From Capsicum annuum (lineage: Eukaryota; Streptophyta; Magnoliopsida; Solanales; Solanaceae): a stretch of 64,000 nucleotides of DNA. The stretch spans positions 149,961,970-150,025,969 of the forward strand of contig NC_061114.1 of assembly GCF_002878395.1 (NCBI RefSeq). The letters are read 5' to 3'. Of this stretch, positions 24,881 through 36,464 are shown in pieces (position 1 is the stretch's first letter; each line of letters opens with the position of its first letter). Under the pieces are notes generated by a model. That model was not told the origin of the DNA. It saw only the letters and a list, made by a program, of their open reading frames with translations, and did not search any database. The translations under genes were made by a program, and so were the position numbers.

Positions 24881-25640
24881 TGCCACAGTTGTCTATGATA
24901 AACTGTATTTTATGGAACACTAAAGGGGCGAACAATGTTGAGTTCAAAAGGCATTGCAAGTCTATGGTTGACCTCCACAAATCCTCAATTCTAGCCCTTC
25001 TAGAAACTAAAATGAGTGACCACAACCATATTACTAAGGACTTTGGTTTCTCTGAGAAGATCCAGTATCCAGCTGTTAGAAGCTTTAGAGGTTTAGTTAT
25101 CATATGGAATAAATATAAAATTTGCATCAATGAAATTAATATCTCCTCTTAAGGAATTCAATTTGTTGTCCAGGTTAGTAAGTCCTTTCTTTTTTTCGTT
25201 TTAAATGCCATTTATGCTAATAATTGTTTTGAGGAGAGGAAATACCTCTAGAATTAGATTAATGTTTTTGCTAACTCCATAAGGGACTCTCCTAACAATT
25301 ACTAGTTGGTGGGGAGTGATTTAATGAGATTTTTAAATCCTCTAAAAAATTTAGAGAAAATAGCATCAACCATAATAGGGCTAAGCTTTTTTGGGATTGT
25401 ATTAACCATAATGGACTTATTAACCTGGGTTTCAAGGTTAGTAAGTTTACTTGGTCCAACAAAATATATAGGAGTAGGAGAGCCCTTATTCTAGAAAGAC
25501 TTTACAAGTGTTTAACAAATGACACCTAGATAAATATTTTTCCTGAAGCCACTATAACTAATCTCCCTAGAATCTACTCTGACCACTCTCCTATGTTTAT
25601 CGGACTCACTATACACCAAATGGTATCCACCAAACCTTTT
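24880..25640 (+). pseudogene. LINE AP endonuclease domain (remnant)
   Basis: The frame at 24865-25152 reads ILWNTKGANNVEFKRHCKSM, ILALLETKMSDH and YPAVRSFRGLVIIWN. This is the N-terminal part of the apurinic/apyrimidinic endonuclease of L1 elements, with the asparagine of WNTKG and the glutamate of LLETKM being the expected metal-site residues. After a stop the domain continues in other frames: SDLMRFLNP, FTWSNK, and IYSDHSPMF near 25575-25600, where the conserved SDH is still present. The enzyme nicks the target DNA to prime reverse transcription. Confidence 0.87.
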
Positions 25641-26509
25641 AGAATGAAAACTACGTGGTGCTCCCACCCCTCCTTCCTAGACAGGGTTATAAACTCCTTT
25701 GGCTTACTCAAGCCATTTCCAATTTTGAGGTTTGAATTATTGCCTGGAACATAGATGTCTTTAGGAATATTTTCCATAAGAAGAAAAAGCTCTTAGCTAG
25801 ATTAGATAACATCTAAATATCTGATAACTATCCTTACAACTTCCTTCTCCAGAATATTAAAATTAGTCTCACTAAATTCTATAGTGATATTCTCAAATAG
25901 GAGCAGGAATTCTAGAAACTAAAATCCAGAATCAACTGGCTCTCTAAAGGGGATAGTAACACTAAGTTCTTGGCACACTTCTACCCTAAATAGAAGAATG
26001 AAAAATAGTATCAACTCTCTGAAGGATGACATGGGGAATTAGGTCTATACCCAAAAGGATATCACAACCTTTATCTTGATATTTTATCATACCCTTTTCT
26101 CCACTAATCACTCCACCCCCTCCATCAATTATCAACATAATCTTTCTATCAAAGGGTCATTAACTATTTAGACTATCCTAGACTTGAGGCCATTCCTAAG
26201 ACCATAAATATCAAAAGAGTTGTTTTCTCCCTTAAGCCTACCAAAGATACTAGGCCAGATGGTATCTATCCCCTCCGCTACCATAAATTTTAAAATGTCA
26301 ATGGTCCCTTTGTAATTAAGTTCTGTAAGGACACCTTCACCACTTGCATTATGGAAGAGAAGGTCAATGCTACCTACCTTTGCCTGATTCTAAAATATAC
26401 TAATGCTATCCACTTTAGGAACTTTAGACTTGTTAGGCTCTATAACACTCAATATAAAATCATCCCAAAATTAGTTCTAATAAAATGAAGCCCCACCTAG
26501 CCAACCTTG
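25641..26509 (+). pseudogene. LINE reverse transcriptase N-terminal part (remnant)
   Basis: Pieces of the linker and RT entry are readable with interruptions: FLDRVINSFG (about 25675), ESTGSLKGIVTLSSW (25930-25975), KDITTFILIFYHTLFSTNHS (about 26055-26112), VVFSLKPTKDTRPDGIYPLR (26222-26278), then AIHFRNFRLVRLYN and KIIPKLVLI. The end MKPHLANL stops exactly at the LARD insertion and resumes at 35372. Confidence 0.85.
26505..26509. other. Target site duplication CCTTG (left copy)
   Basis: CCTTG immediately precedes the TG of the left LTR. The same five bases follow the right LTR at 35367-35371. The duplicated bases fall inside the LINE RT codons for Asn-Leu-Val, and excision in silico restores the frame. 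Confidence 0.95.
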
Positions 26510-28922
26510 TGTAACGCCCCAAAATTGGGTCCCGAGACGTTACATAGTGCTTAGGATCACAAGTGAACCCAAGATAACCCTTCTACTGGCATAACTCATA
26601 AGCAACTGGACAAAAAGTATAAATCTATACAAATCTGCAGAAAATAACTCTTTTTTGAACATGATAGATACAAAACTAAATTTACAAGATTACAACTCAG
26701 CTTTTATAACCAAAACTGAAATGGAATACATCAACTTCTATTGATTGTCTATGAAGCCTCTACTAGTATTGACTGTAGGTAGCCGGGTCATGGCTCTCGA
26801 CTAACTAACTCAATACGACTAATAGAGAAAATACAACACTTCTCGAACTATATAACTAACTCAAGCCCTTGAATCAAAAGGACTCATCACCTGCTCACTG
26901 GATGCCACGAACTGACTGGATCTGAAGATGTACACTATACCTTATACCTATATTCTGAGAAAATGTAGCCCACATACGAATATGTGGGTCAGTAACATAG
27001 AAACGTACCGATCATATGGGGGTGCAATGCATATATAAAATAATGTCTTATCACAGTTTATAAAATTATGCATACTGATATAAATGACTTACTTAGCTCG
27101 AATTAAAATCATCATAATCATAAGAGATTAAAATATATCGGGTGAAACATGTGAGTCATCATATTAAATCTCAATTCACTTCCATCTCAATTCTAAATCA
27201 TCAAAACAATCAAATCTCATAACAATTCTCTTTGGAATATATGTTCATTAAATCTTTCAAAAACAATGACTTTCTGAAACTCAGTCTTTCAAACAAATAT
27301 GTTTTCATCCCAGATAGAAGAATAAGACTTTTCATATTAGATAGGAGAATACAGAAACACACATTGGGAGATCTCATAACCGACATAAACCATGTGAGCC
27401 ACATGGAGTCCAACGTAAAACCCATATTGGGGAGAGCCGTCCTATCCTTCCTATCGGAGTAGGACTATAAGTATCAAATCCAAAAACTAGTGATCACTAT
27501 ATATAATCAACCTCAATTTTGGCTCCTACAGGGGCACGTAGTTCTAGGGAAGTACCAATACAGCTATACCTCCCACTCAGTGCTAAAGACTACTCCCGGA
27601 CTTAGCTCAGATCTTTTCAAAGAAAATCCACCACAAAATAATTCAGCAATTCACAACGGGAGCCATCATGCTACCCCTTTTTCATAATAAATCAAAATGT
27701 GAATTTCTTTTCTTATTCGAGTTCAAAAATAACTCTTTCAATACCAAAAGGTCCAATCATTCAAATCTCAAGGTGTGCATAACACATTACTTTCACAAAA
27801 ATCATAATTCTCAAATAGGGTTCAAAACCCATATATCAATACTTGAGAAAAATATTTTAAGATTCACACTTTATGTAGCAAACATGTATAATTCATATGA
27901 AAATCTGGAGATTCAGCTTCAAACATGATATTAACATCAAAACTCAAGGAGTTTATCTTCAAGACATCATAAAAATATAGTAGTCTTTTGAACAAAAACG
28001 TAGGATAATAGTTTCTATCTCAAATTCATATCAAAGCATGTCAAATCATATATCTTTGTAAAATAATATAAATTTTGGGTACAAGAACAAAAGGATGTTC
28101 TTGTTGAAAACCCCCACATACCTTAAACTTGAAGCTTTGAATGAACTTTTGACCTTGAGACTCTATTCGTGAAAATAATGAGTGTTTCTTGTAGCCCTAG
28201 GAATGGGGATTCCGAATCTCAAAGAATTATTGAAATCTCATGGCTGAATCTTGAGATATTTGAATTCTTAGGTTGAAACCCTAATGAATATTCTTGGTGA
28301 TTTTGAGAGAAAGTAAACTTATTTTGGTGTTATGGGAGTTTAATCCCGTGTTATAGACATATATAGGGGGTGTTTTTGGCACTTGGAAGTGAGGTATACG
28401 GCGATTTGCTTATTACACACATTTAAGTATGCACCGCATTGCTTATCGCACACATTTAAGTATGCACCGTATTCCTTATTGCGCACATTTAAGTATGTGC
28501 CATATTGCTTATCGCACACCTATTCCAGTAGCCATGTGCGATTGGTTAGGCGATGCACTCTACTACGTAAAGCCATATCTCCTTGCTCGGGTGTCGGATT
28601 TTGATGAAATGGTATCGTTGGAAAGCTAATTCAATTATATACAATTCGATAGGTCTTTGGATGAAAAATTCCATGTATATTAAGAGATATTCACGTTTGA
28701 AGTTGACCCTTGTAGAATCGATTGTCAAACTTTGAATGGATCAATTGGTGTTAGCTCAACTTTGTTCTAGGTCATTGCTATGAACATTTTTCACCTCTAA
28801 ACTACTCCGTAGACTAGGATAATGATCATGAAACTTGTATTCACGTGAGAATCACTTGAATTAGAGCTTATATGCATAGGAACGATGGTTAGAATTTTAG
28901 CACGAAAATACGGGGTATTACA
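26510..28922 (-). repeat. LARD 3' LTR (left)
   Basis: TGTAACGCCCC...GGGGTATTACA on the plus strand; on the minus strand it starts TGTAATACCCCG. About 2.4 kb and homologous along its length to 32917-35366. The polypurine tract abuts it at 28923, which makes it the 3' LTR. A TATA-like sequence (minus-strand TATATATG) lies at 28362-28372 beside the U3 tandem repeat. Confidence 0.93.
28395..28530. repeat. U3 tandem repeat, ~37 bp unit, about 4 copies (left LTR)
   Basis: Unit contains gcttatcgcacacatttaag and tatgcaccg with small changes. It is translated by chance as a repeated HTFKYAP peptide. The same array in the partner LTR (34805-34975) has more copies, so the array changed length after insertion or during reverse transcription. 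Confidence 0.9.
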
Positions 28923-28938
28923 TTATCTCCCCCTTGGG
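28923..28938 (-). other. Polypurine tract of the LARD
   Basis: Minus strand CCCAAGGGGGAGATAA directly precedes the LTR start TGTAATACC. The following minus-strand context TCGAGGACGAATGTTC is a familiar chromovirus 3' end. Confidence 0.92.
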
Positions 28939-29189
28939 AACATTCGTCCTCGAATGTGGATAATTAACCTGAAACACAGAGGAATCTTAGTCTTCAAGAT
29001 ATCATTTGTAACTGATAGAACTGAATCACTGGATCTCAATAATAATAAGCTACTGAACTGGTCTACAAGTGCATGAATCCTCAAGAAAAATAACTATATA
29101 GCTAAGATAGAAACGAAGTGTCAACTTATGAGTAACCATTACTTTGCACTGGATCTGATCTCATGAGAAAGAATGAGTAGTTTATGACA

Positions 29190-29240
29190 TGAAAACTCGG
29201 GGTATTACAACATCCCCCTCTTGGGATCGTTCGTCCCCGA
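29190..29240 (-). repeat. Second copy of the LTR-start/polypurine junction inside the LARD
   Basis: gaaaactcggggtattaca at 29191-29209 followed by acatccccctcttggg repeats the junction at 28905-28940, about 287 bp inside the element, and is followed again by the cgttcgtccccgaatg context. It looks like a second, older 3' end of the same or a sister family. Confidence 0.8.
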
Positions 29241-32200
29241 ATGATAATAATTTAATGAAAATACTAGGAAAAGGCTGTGATACTACACAGGATACTTACT
29301 AACTGAATCATGACTTAATATCTAAAACTGAAACTGATGCATGAACTGAGATGAATTCATAGTTTAATTGGACACAAACACATTGCCTCTTGGAATGTAC
29401 ATACGTATAAGACTGCGGATAGTAAGACTAGCTGAAAAATTAAGAATCTATAGGAGCTTATCTCCTTGCTTGCTAAACTAGATTACAGGCTATATGGACT
29501 GGATCATACTGACTACCCATACTCAAATAGAGTATTTCTTCAGCACTTTTCTATGAAATTCTATTGACATTAGGGAGCAAAGAATTTTGGGCATGTCTGA
29601 ACAAGACATTTGTTTAAGGAATTACAACATTGATATAACTCTATAGCATGGAATATAATTATATAACTCATAAACTAGGATAGGATTGCTAGGCTGCAGG
29701 CAACACAACTTCTTACTTTTAAGCTTAGATCACCTCTCAAATGCTCTCTCAACTATACTATTCCCTTTAAATACCATACTCATTTGATTCAACTTATAAT
29801 TCTCATATTGGCACTGCGAAATCTTTCTACTAAGGTCTAAACTAAACTAATATCTCTCACCATGATCAATCCTAACACTAAATCACAAGATATAACATGC
29901 CAAACCACAATACTAGTCTAAACCACAAGATTCAATATTCTCTATCTTCATAAAGCACACACCCTAAGCATAACATGCCTTACCACTTCAATAACGAATT
30001 TAAAACTCTTGATATGGATTCACTAGTGCATATTGCATTCATCCTATTACACCCAACATAACATTTAAGCCTATGATTAAAAATCACATATAACTTCAAG
30101 GAAAATACCGCTAAAGGCGTACTTCACATATTCTCTAAACCTTTATCAACAATAATTTTCTTGCACTATTCTTAAAAACATACACATAATTTCTAACTAA
30201 CCATTACATGAATCAAAGACTTGGCCTCAATCTTACTTCACACTTTAGCCTTACATAGAAAAGCATAAATAATCTTTCTTAATGAGGTCATCAACTCTCT
30301 CACATCTAAACCATTGTTTATCCACTATCATCACCACTATCTTAACATAGGAAGAGGTCACCGAAGGGATAACACATATGAACCAGAAGCATGAAAACTA
30401 CAATACATAACCTTAACACTTATCTTTGTCCTAAGGAATAAAATATCAAAGGCATGGATTAATTAAAGAAATCTAAGCTGAGGACATGCATTATATAATG
30501 CGAACTTCACTAGTATTATGAGTTTAAAAATTGGTCATACTCTGAAACATGAGTTTATACTTATCATGAGCTATTCAACCTAAGACTGGAGTTCATTGAT
30601 TCATAAGAGATAACTCAAATCATAGAGAAAAGCTGTTACATGCTTGCTAGAAGCTGAGAATGGGCTTGAGCACACATGATAGGTATAAGAATAGGCCTAT
30701 GGCATGGATTTGTCAAGAAAGTGATGGATTTGGTGTTGTAATGACTGAAATCCAAGGAATACTCTAGAGTAAGAAGGGATCACTATCTCATCATAACTCA
30801 TTATTGACATGTATCACAATCTAATTCTCAAAACTCGGCTTGGTTCTTCACTAACCATCTCCTCCTTAAGTCAAAGCTGGTATTTAAGTATGATGGTCTA
30901 CTCCATATCCTCGAGATTAAGCTATAATTTCTTCATTCTATTATCTACAAATAAATACTAAACTCATAAGAATAAACTAATTTCGAATTTACCGACTTCA
31001 TTCTTGAACAACCCATCCATATGTCATCCTAAACTTTGTAGCTTCAATAATCATCATCAAAGACTTACACTCTCATTTGCAACCATATCTATATCTTTAA
31101 TCAAATAATCATAGCCTACCAAGATCACACCTCTATTCTTATATTTTTTTTCCAAACCATGAGAATAATAATCATACTAAAAAGGCTCAACATCTTCAAT
31201 CATAACTCCTTAACTTATCTATCAAGAACATTATAAATTATCTAACTAGCCTTTATCCACCTAGCAACTCAACGTTACTACTAACCACACAATATGTAAT
31301 AATCCTAAAAAATAATGCAGCCCCATAGCACCTTGGGCACACCTCTACACTATACTTAATTATGAACATATGATCTTATACTCTTGCATACACTGTTCAG
31401 TCCTACTAGATCACCTCCATATAACTAGCATCAACAGCCGAACCATCAACTATTCAAACTTAATGTCTAGAGCTAAACATGATTTACAACCCAATCTCAT
31501 ACACAATTTTCACTTCAAAACTATAGAACATAGCATTAAGAAAAACTATTACACAATGACAATTGATCATAATCATATGGCCTATCTTATTCATAATCTG
31601 TTAACACATCCCTCTTCACATCATTACTATTTACCCATCTTCATACCTAAATTACTTTTATAGCTCTATAAATTTCAACTAAACTTCCTCTTGCAATCTC
31701 AGGAAAGCCTAAATTAACAATACTCAACCACCAAATACTTTCATCCAAACCTATACTTTCCTAGCACAACAAATACCTTCAATAACTCTTTTCATACTTC
31801 AAGCAAACAACAATCCACCTTAACTAATAATCTCCTTCTCTAACTTCACTAAACTAACAAACAAGGGTATATCACTTCATTACTAATTCAATTATAAGAA
31901 AAAATTCAGCTATACATATTTAATAAATTGCCCTTACCACCATTCTTGCCACTACACTTCTAAATCCACAAGTTCAACTAACGCAAGACTTTTAACTAAA
32001 CGTTACTACTTCTGTCACTATACAGAAACCCACACTTTCAACTAACACCAAAATAATAAGATAAACAACAAGTTGCCAGTGAATCAAAATAGGCCTCACA
32101 CGGCTTCACTAGATTTGGTTTTGTGTTTTGATTAAGAAAATTATATGAATAACAAAGAAACTATGCTAGTGAATCAAAATAGGCCTCACACGGCTTCACT

Positions 32201-32790
32201 AGACTTTGATTTTTTACAAACATAATGATAACAAAATTACATAATACCAGAGATAGAAACTTGACACATAAAATTCAATGATCTAAGAATACACCTTACT
32301 CTGTCTTAATTAAATAACTCATAAGAACAAGGGTATAACTTCAAATCTGAGGGACTTATAACATACTAGAAGGCTCCTCTCAAGCCACTTTTATGAAACT
32401 TTTGAAACTTCTGCTAGCAATTATAAAAGCATTATCTGGGGAGGAACTGGAACTTACCGAACATGTTACTTCAAGAACATAGATAGAGAAGTATAGATTA
32501 TCATTATGGATACTGAGGAGAAATTTGAAAGCATATCTAACTTAGGCTTAGTGTACGATTTCTACAGGCCTGATAAAGCACTTCAGTTTTTTGGAACTTA
32601 AAAGTACTGATAGGATACTTTTGTATCTCTCTTACAATTCCATAACTATCTATGGAGAATTAAGCTCAACTATTTCTAATACCTTGGAAATAAGGTAGAG
32701 ATGGCCTGACTAAAGTAAGATGAGAATCTGTATAAATTTCTTAGAGAACTTTTCGATAGCAAGATTTAAAACTTGAAAGAATGGGGAAAT
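29241..32790 (-). other. LARD internal region, non-coding
   Basis: 3.5 kb with no recognisable retrotransposon domain on either strand; the longest frame is 97 codons and has no domain. From about 29,700 to 32,060 the plus strand is strikingly poor in G and rich in C, A and T, so the element's sense RNA would be poor in C. It contains two identical 36 bp stem-loop units near 32.1 kb. Confidence 0.75.
32078..32203. repeat. Two identical 36 bp direct repeats with stem-forming ends
   Basis: The same 36 bases occur at 32078-32113 and 32168-32203 without a mismatch. In the second copy the ends form an 8 bp stem, CTAGTGAA with TTCACTAG, around a loop containing aggcctcacacggc. The first copy has the same arms minus one or two outer bases (CCAGTGAA). 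Confidence 0.93.
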
Positions 32791-32814
32791 TTCCTAAATG
32801 CCCTGTAGCCTCTC
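32791..32814 (-). promoter_or_regulatory. Conserved leader motif of the LARD
   Basis: Minus strand GAGAGGCTACAGGGCATTTA, located 86 nt inside the primer site, matches the leader motif of the coding elements A and B. This is the main sequence shared with coding elements outside the LTR ends, which makes a packaging role plausible (inference). Confidence 0.65.
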
Positions 32815-32900
32815 AAAGAAAAGTACAGACGTCTCCATACCGTTCCACAAGACTTTACTAGAGACGGCTTCATAGATACCCTAGGACACTTGAACTCTGT

Positions 32901-32912
32901 GCTTTGATACCA
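32901..32912 (-). other. Primer binding site, initiator-Met tRNA type (LARD)
   Basis: Minus strand TGGTATCAAAGC, one base from TGGTATCAGAGC, complementary to initiator-Met tRNA. It lies 4 nt inside the right LTR, making that LTR the 5' LTR. Confidence 0.92.
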
Positions 32913-32916
32913 AGTT

Positions 32917-35366
32917 TGTAATGCCCCAAAGTTGGGTCCCAAGATGTCACACGGTGCTTAAGATCACAAGTGACCCCAAGATAACCTTTCTACTGGCATA
33001 ACTCATAAGCAACTGAACAAAAAGTAGAAATCTATACAAATCTATGGAAAATAACTCTTTTCTGAATATGATAGATACAAAACTAAATTACAAGATTACA
33101 ACTCTGCTTTTACAACCAAAATTAAAATGGAATACATCAACTTCTATTGACTGTCTATGAAGCCTCTACTAGTATTGACTGTAGGTAGCCGGGTCATGAC
33201 CCCCGACTAACCAACTCAATACGATTAAATAGAGAAAATACAATTCTTCTCGAACTATATAACTAACTCAAGCCCTTGAATCAAAAGGACTCATCACCTG
33301 CTGACTGGATACTGCGAACTGATTGGATCTGAAGATGTACACTATACCTTGTACCTACATTCCAAGAAAATATAGCCCATATACGAATATATGGGTCAGT
33401 ACCATGGAATCGTACTGAGCATATGAGTGTACAATGAACATATAAAATAATGTCTTAATAATCATCACAGTTTATAAAATTATGCATGCTGATATAAATG
33501 ACTCACTTAGCTCGAATTAAAATCATCATAATCATAAGAGATTAAAATATATCGGGTGAAATATGTGAGTCATCATTATAAATCTCAATTCACTTCTATC
33601 TCGATTCTAAATCATCAAAGCAATCAAATCTCATAAAAATTCTCTTTGGAAATATGTTCATTAAATCTTTCAAAACCAATGACTTTCTCAAACTCAGTTT
33701 TTCAAACAAATATGTTTTCATCTCAGATAGAAGAATAAGACTTTTCATATTAGATAAGAGAATAGACACACACACATTGGGAGATCTCATAATCGACATA
33801 AACCATGTCAACCACATGGAGTCCAGCGTAAAACACACATTGGGAAGAGCCGTCCTATCCTTTCCATCAGAGTAGGACTATAAGTATCAAATCCAAAAAC
33901 TAGTGATCACTATATATAATAAGCCTCAATTCCAACTTCTACAGGGGCACGTAGTTCTAGAGAAATACTAACACAGCTATACCTCTCACTTGCTGCTAAA
34001 GACTACTCCCGGACTTAGCTCAAATCTTTTTATAGAAAATCCACCACAAAATAATTCAGCAATTCACAACGGGAGCCATCATGCTACCCCTTTTTCATAA
34101 TAAATCAAAATGTGAATTTCTTTTCTTATTCGAGTTCAAAAATAACTTTTTCAATACTAAAAGGTCAAATCATTCAAATCTCAAGGTGTGCATAACATAT
34201 TACTTTCACAAAAATCATAATTCTTAAATAGGGTTCAAAACCCATATATCAATACTTGAGAAAAATATTTCAAGATTCACACTTTATGTAGCAAACATGT
34301 ATAATTCATATGAAAATCTGGAGATTCAGCTTCAAACATGATATTAACATCAAAACTCAAGGAATTTATCTTCAAGACATTATAAAAATATAATAGTCTT
34401 TTGAGCAAGAACGTAGGATAATAGTTTCTATCTCAAATTCATATCAAAGCATATAAAATCATATATCTTTGTAAAATAATACAAATTTTGGGCACAAGAA
34501 TGAAAGGATGTTCTTGTTGAAAAACCTGACATACCTTAAACTTGTAGCTTTGAATGAACTATTGACCTTGAGACTCTATTCATGAAAATAATGAGTGTTT
34601 CTTGTAGCCCTTGGAATGGGAATTTCGAATCTTGAAGAATTATTGAAAACTCATGGTTGAATCTTGAGATATTTAAATTTTTAGGTTGAAACCCTAATGA
34701 ATATTCTTGATGATTTTGAGAGAAAGTAAACTTATTTTGGTGTTATGGGAGCTTAATCCCGTGTTATAGACATATATAGGGGTGTTTTTGGCACTTGGAA
34801 GTGAGGTATGCGGCGCATTGCTTATCGCACACATTTAAGTATGCACCGTATTGCTTATCGCACATATTTAAGTATGTGCCCATTGCTTATCGCACACATT
34901 TAAGTATGTGCTGCATTGCTTATCGCATACTTTTAAGTATACGCTACATTGCTTATTGCACACCTATTCTAGTAGCCATGTGCGATTGGTTAGGCGACAC
35001 ACTCTACTTCGCAAAGCCAGAACTCTTTGCTCGGGTGTCGAATTTTGATAAAATTGGTATCGTTGGAAAGCTAATTAAATTATCTACAATTTGATAGGTC
35101 TTGGAATGAAAAATTCCATGTATATTAAGAGATATTCACATTTGAATTTGACCCTTGTAGAATTGAATGTCAAACTTTGGATGAATCAATTGGTCTTAGC
35201 TCAACTTTGTTCTAGGTCATTGCTATGAAAATGTTTCACCTATTAACTACTCCATACACTATGATAATGATTATTCAACTTGTATTCACATGAGAATCAC
35301 TTGGATTAGAGCTTAGATGCGCAGAAACGACGGTTAGAATTCTAGCACAAAAATATAGGGTTTTCA
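32917..35366 (-). repeat. LARD 5' LTR (right)
   Basis: TGTAATGCCCC at 32917, ending gggttttca at 35366. Followed by the CCTTG duplication. Homologous throughout to 26510-28922. A TATA-like minus-strand TATATATG lies at about 34771-34780. Confidence 0.93.
34805..34975. repeat. U3 tandem repeat, ~37 bp unit, about 5 copies (right LTR)
   Basis: Same unit as at 28395-28530 (gcttatcgcacacatttaag style) but with at least one more copy and several degenerate units. It sits between the TATA-like box and the conserved 20-mer of this LTR family. Confidence 0.9.
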
Positions 35367-35371
35367 CCTTG

Positions 35372-35425
35372 TTAGCCTCAATCAATCTAGCTTTCTCTCT
35401 GATAGAAAGGCTTTTGACAATTCTT
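35372..35425 (+). pseudogene. LINE RT middle fragment
   Basis: Short LINE piece between two insertions. It encodes VSLNQSSFLSDRKAFDN, the conserved RT segment that follows MKPHLANL from 26509. LINE homology stops here; the next RT residues resume at 45646. Confidence 0.88.
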
Positions 35426-35589
35426 TTTGTTGCGTACAAAATAGAGCTAAAGAAATTAAATCCTTAGGGGTGACTGAGGAAGGGTGTAGACTCATTGTCA
35501 GACCTGGTAATTTTAGGTGTTTAGGTGAACATCTCAGCTCAGAGTATTTGCCGCATTTTGAATGAGAATAGTTCTTACCACCATCCAAT

Positions 35590-36464
35590 ATGTTCAAGAT
35601 TAATTTCTGGGTTGATAAGATACAAAAAGTGAAGGTAAAGCTAGGATTGGAGGATAAGATTTTTCATTTTCAATGGATGGAAGAACTTATATTTACAGAC
35701 CGAGAGGAGGCTCTTTGGGTAGTTGGAGGTTTTGGTGGCTCATAGTCTATCACAAAAGGCAGCCTGAACTTTCAGGCAAAGACTTAGTGGAATCTGGTAT
35801 GACATAGATCGTGTCCCACCTTAGGGGTCAATGTATTAAGTCCTAATAAAGCATCCCTAGTTGTGGGAATTATGGTAGGCTACGATATATATGTAGCCAA
35901 ATAGATAGCTAGAGAGATCAGAGACTATGAAACGAGAACCAACATAGTCATGTCCTTCTCTTGCTTGTTGACTCAAATTTGCTTGAATACAAAAGTACAA
36001 AAACTCCCAGATATTGATCAGTTCATTAGGCCTTATACTACTATAGACTTGGGTTTAATTGGAAATTAATAGCCCTATATCTAAGGTAGTAAAGATGGGT
36101 GCCACTATTATTAGAGCGACATACAAGGCTAGGAGGCACGAGAGTGATACTATAGGGTTCACCAACATGGGTAAGACCCCTATGGAGACTGCCCAATTAA
36201 GCCTTAGACCTTCACTGATACAGCAGACACCTCCTAGACTTTGACTCTACCTCCTACTACGGTACCATGCCTATTTACTTATAAACCAGTCCCCACCAGT
36301 TATGTCTTAGTATAATAGCTGATCTTAGCTGAGGTAAAGTAGAGATTGGGTATAGTGGATATGAATATGTAATTAATGTAGGAAGAGGTGAAGCCCTAGG
36401 TAGAAATATGGATTAGAGAGGAGATGGGATGATGTAGACCAGATTTGATGGTTTTGATTAGTGT
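35590..36464 (+). pseudogene. 'Plant transposon protein' (PF20167-like) ORF, N-terminal part, interrupted
   Basis: Readable segments with stops between them: INFWVDKIQKVKVKLGLED and IFTDREEALWVVGGF (35600-35735), SLNFQAKT-stop-WNLV (about 35765), then SPNKASLVVGIMVGYDIYVA, IAREIRDYETRTNIVMSFSC, LLTQICLNTKVQKLPDIDQF and TTIDLGL (35840-36055). This order fits the 'putative plant transposon protein' domain (Transposase_32, PF20167) common in Solanaceae repeats. Its function is unknown. The ATTAG-flanked element at 36470 splits it. Family assignment is from memory of the family pattern, not a search. Confidence 0.68.

Larger units (their letters stand above)
22900..26509 (+). mobile_element. L1-type LINE, 5' segment (ORF1, endonuclease, start of RT)
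   Basis: First of three pieces of one non-LTR retrotransposon (others at 35372-35425 and 45646 to about 46990). Order is gag-like ORF1, zinc-knuckle region, AP endonuclease, RT N-terminus: an L1-type plant LINE. It is heavily mutated. The break at 26509 falls inside RT, where the LARD inserted. Removing that insertion and one CCTTG copy continues the RT reading frame without a gap. Confidence 0.9.
26510..35366 (-). mobile_element. LARD-like non-autonomous LTR retrotransposon inserted in the LINE
   Basis: Two LTRs (26510-28922 and 32917-35366) in the same orientation flank a 4 kb internal region with primer site and polypurine tract but no recognisable coding sequence. CCTTG at 26505-26509 and 35367-35371 is a perfect 5 bp target duplication. 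Long LTRs plus a non-coding interior fit a large retrotransposon derivative (LARD), which must borrow proteins from an autonomous relative. LTR style and the leader motif tie it to the chromoviruses of this window. Over the first ~140 bases the two LTRs differ at about one position in ten, mostly transitions, so the insertion is not recent. Confidence 0.93.

Noticed and set aside
28395..28530. CRISPR-like array of short repeats
   Set aside because: Units are directly adjacent without unique spacers, and the DNA is plant retrotransposon LTR.
28383..28629. Repeated HTFKYAP-like peptide, resembling a repeat protein
   Set aside because: It is the translation of the 37 bp U3 tandem repeat in an LTR. 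Two frames are open because of the repeat, and there is no start context or domain.
34795..35094. 99-codon open frame with internal repeats
   Set aside because: Same U3 array in the partner LTR; not a gene.
35590..36464. DNA transposon (cut-and-paste) based on the transposon-protein ORF
   Set aside because: No terminal inverted repeats or matching target duplications were found; the ORF is followed by an LTR-element 3' region and LTR.
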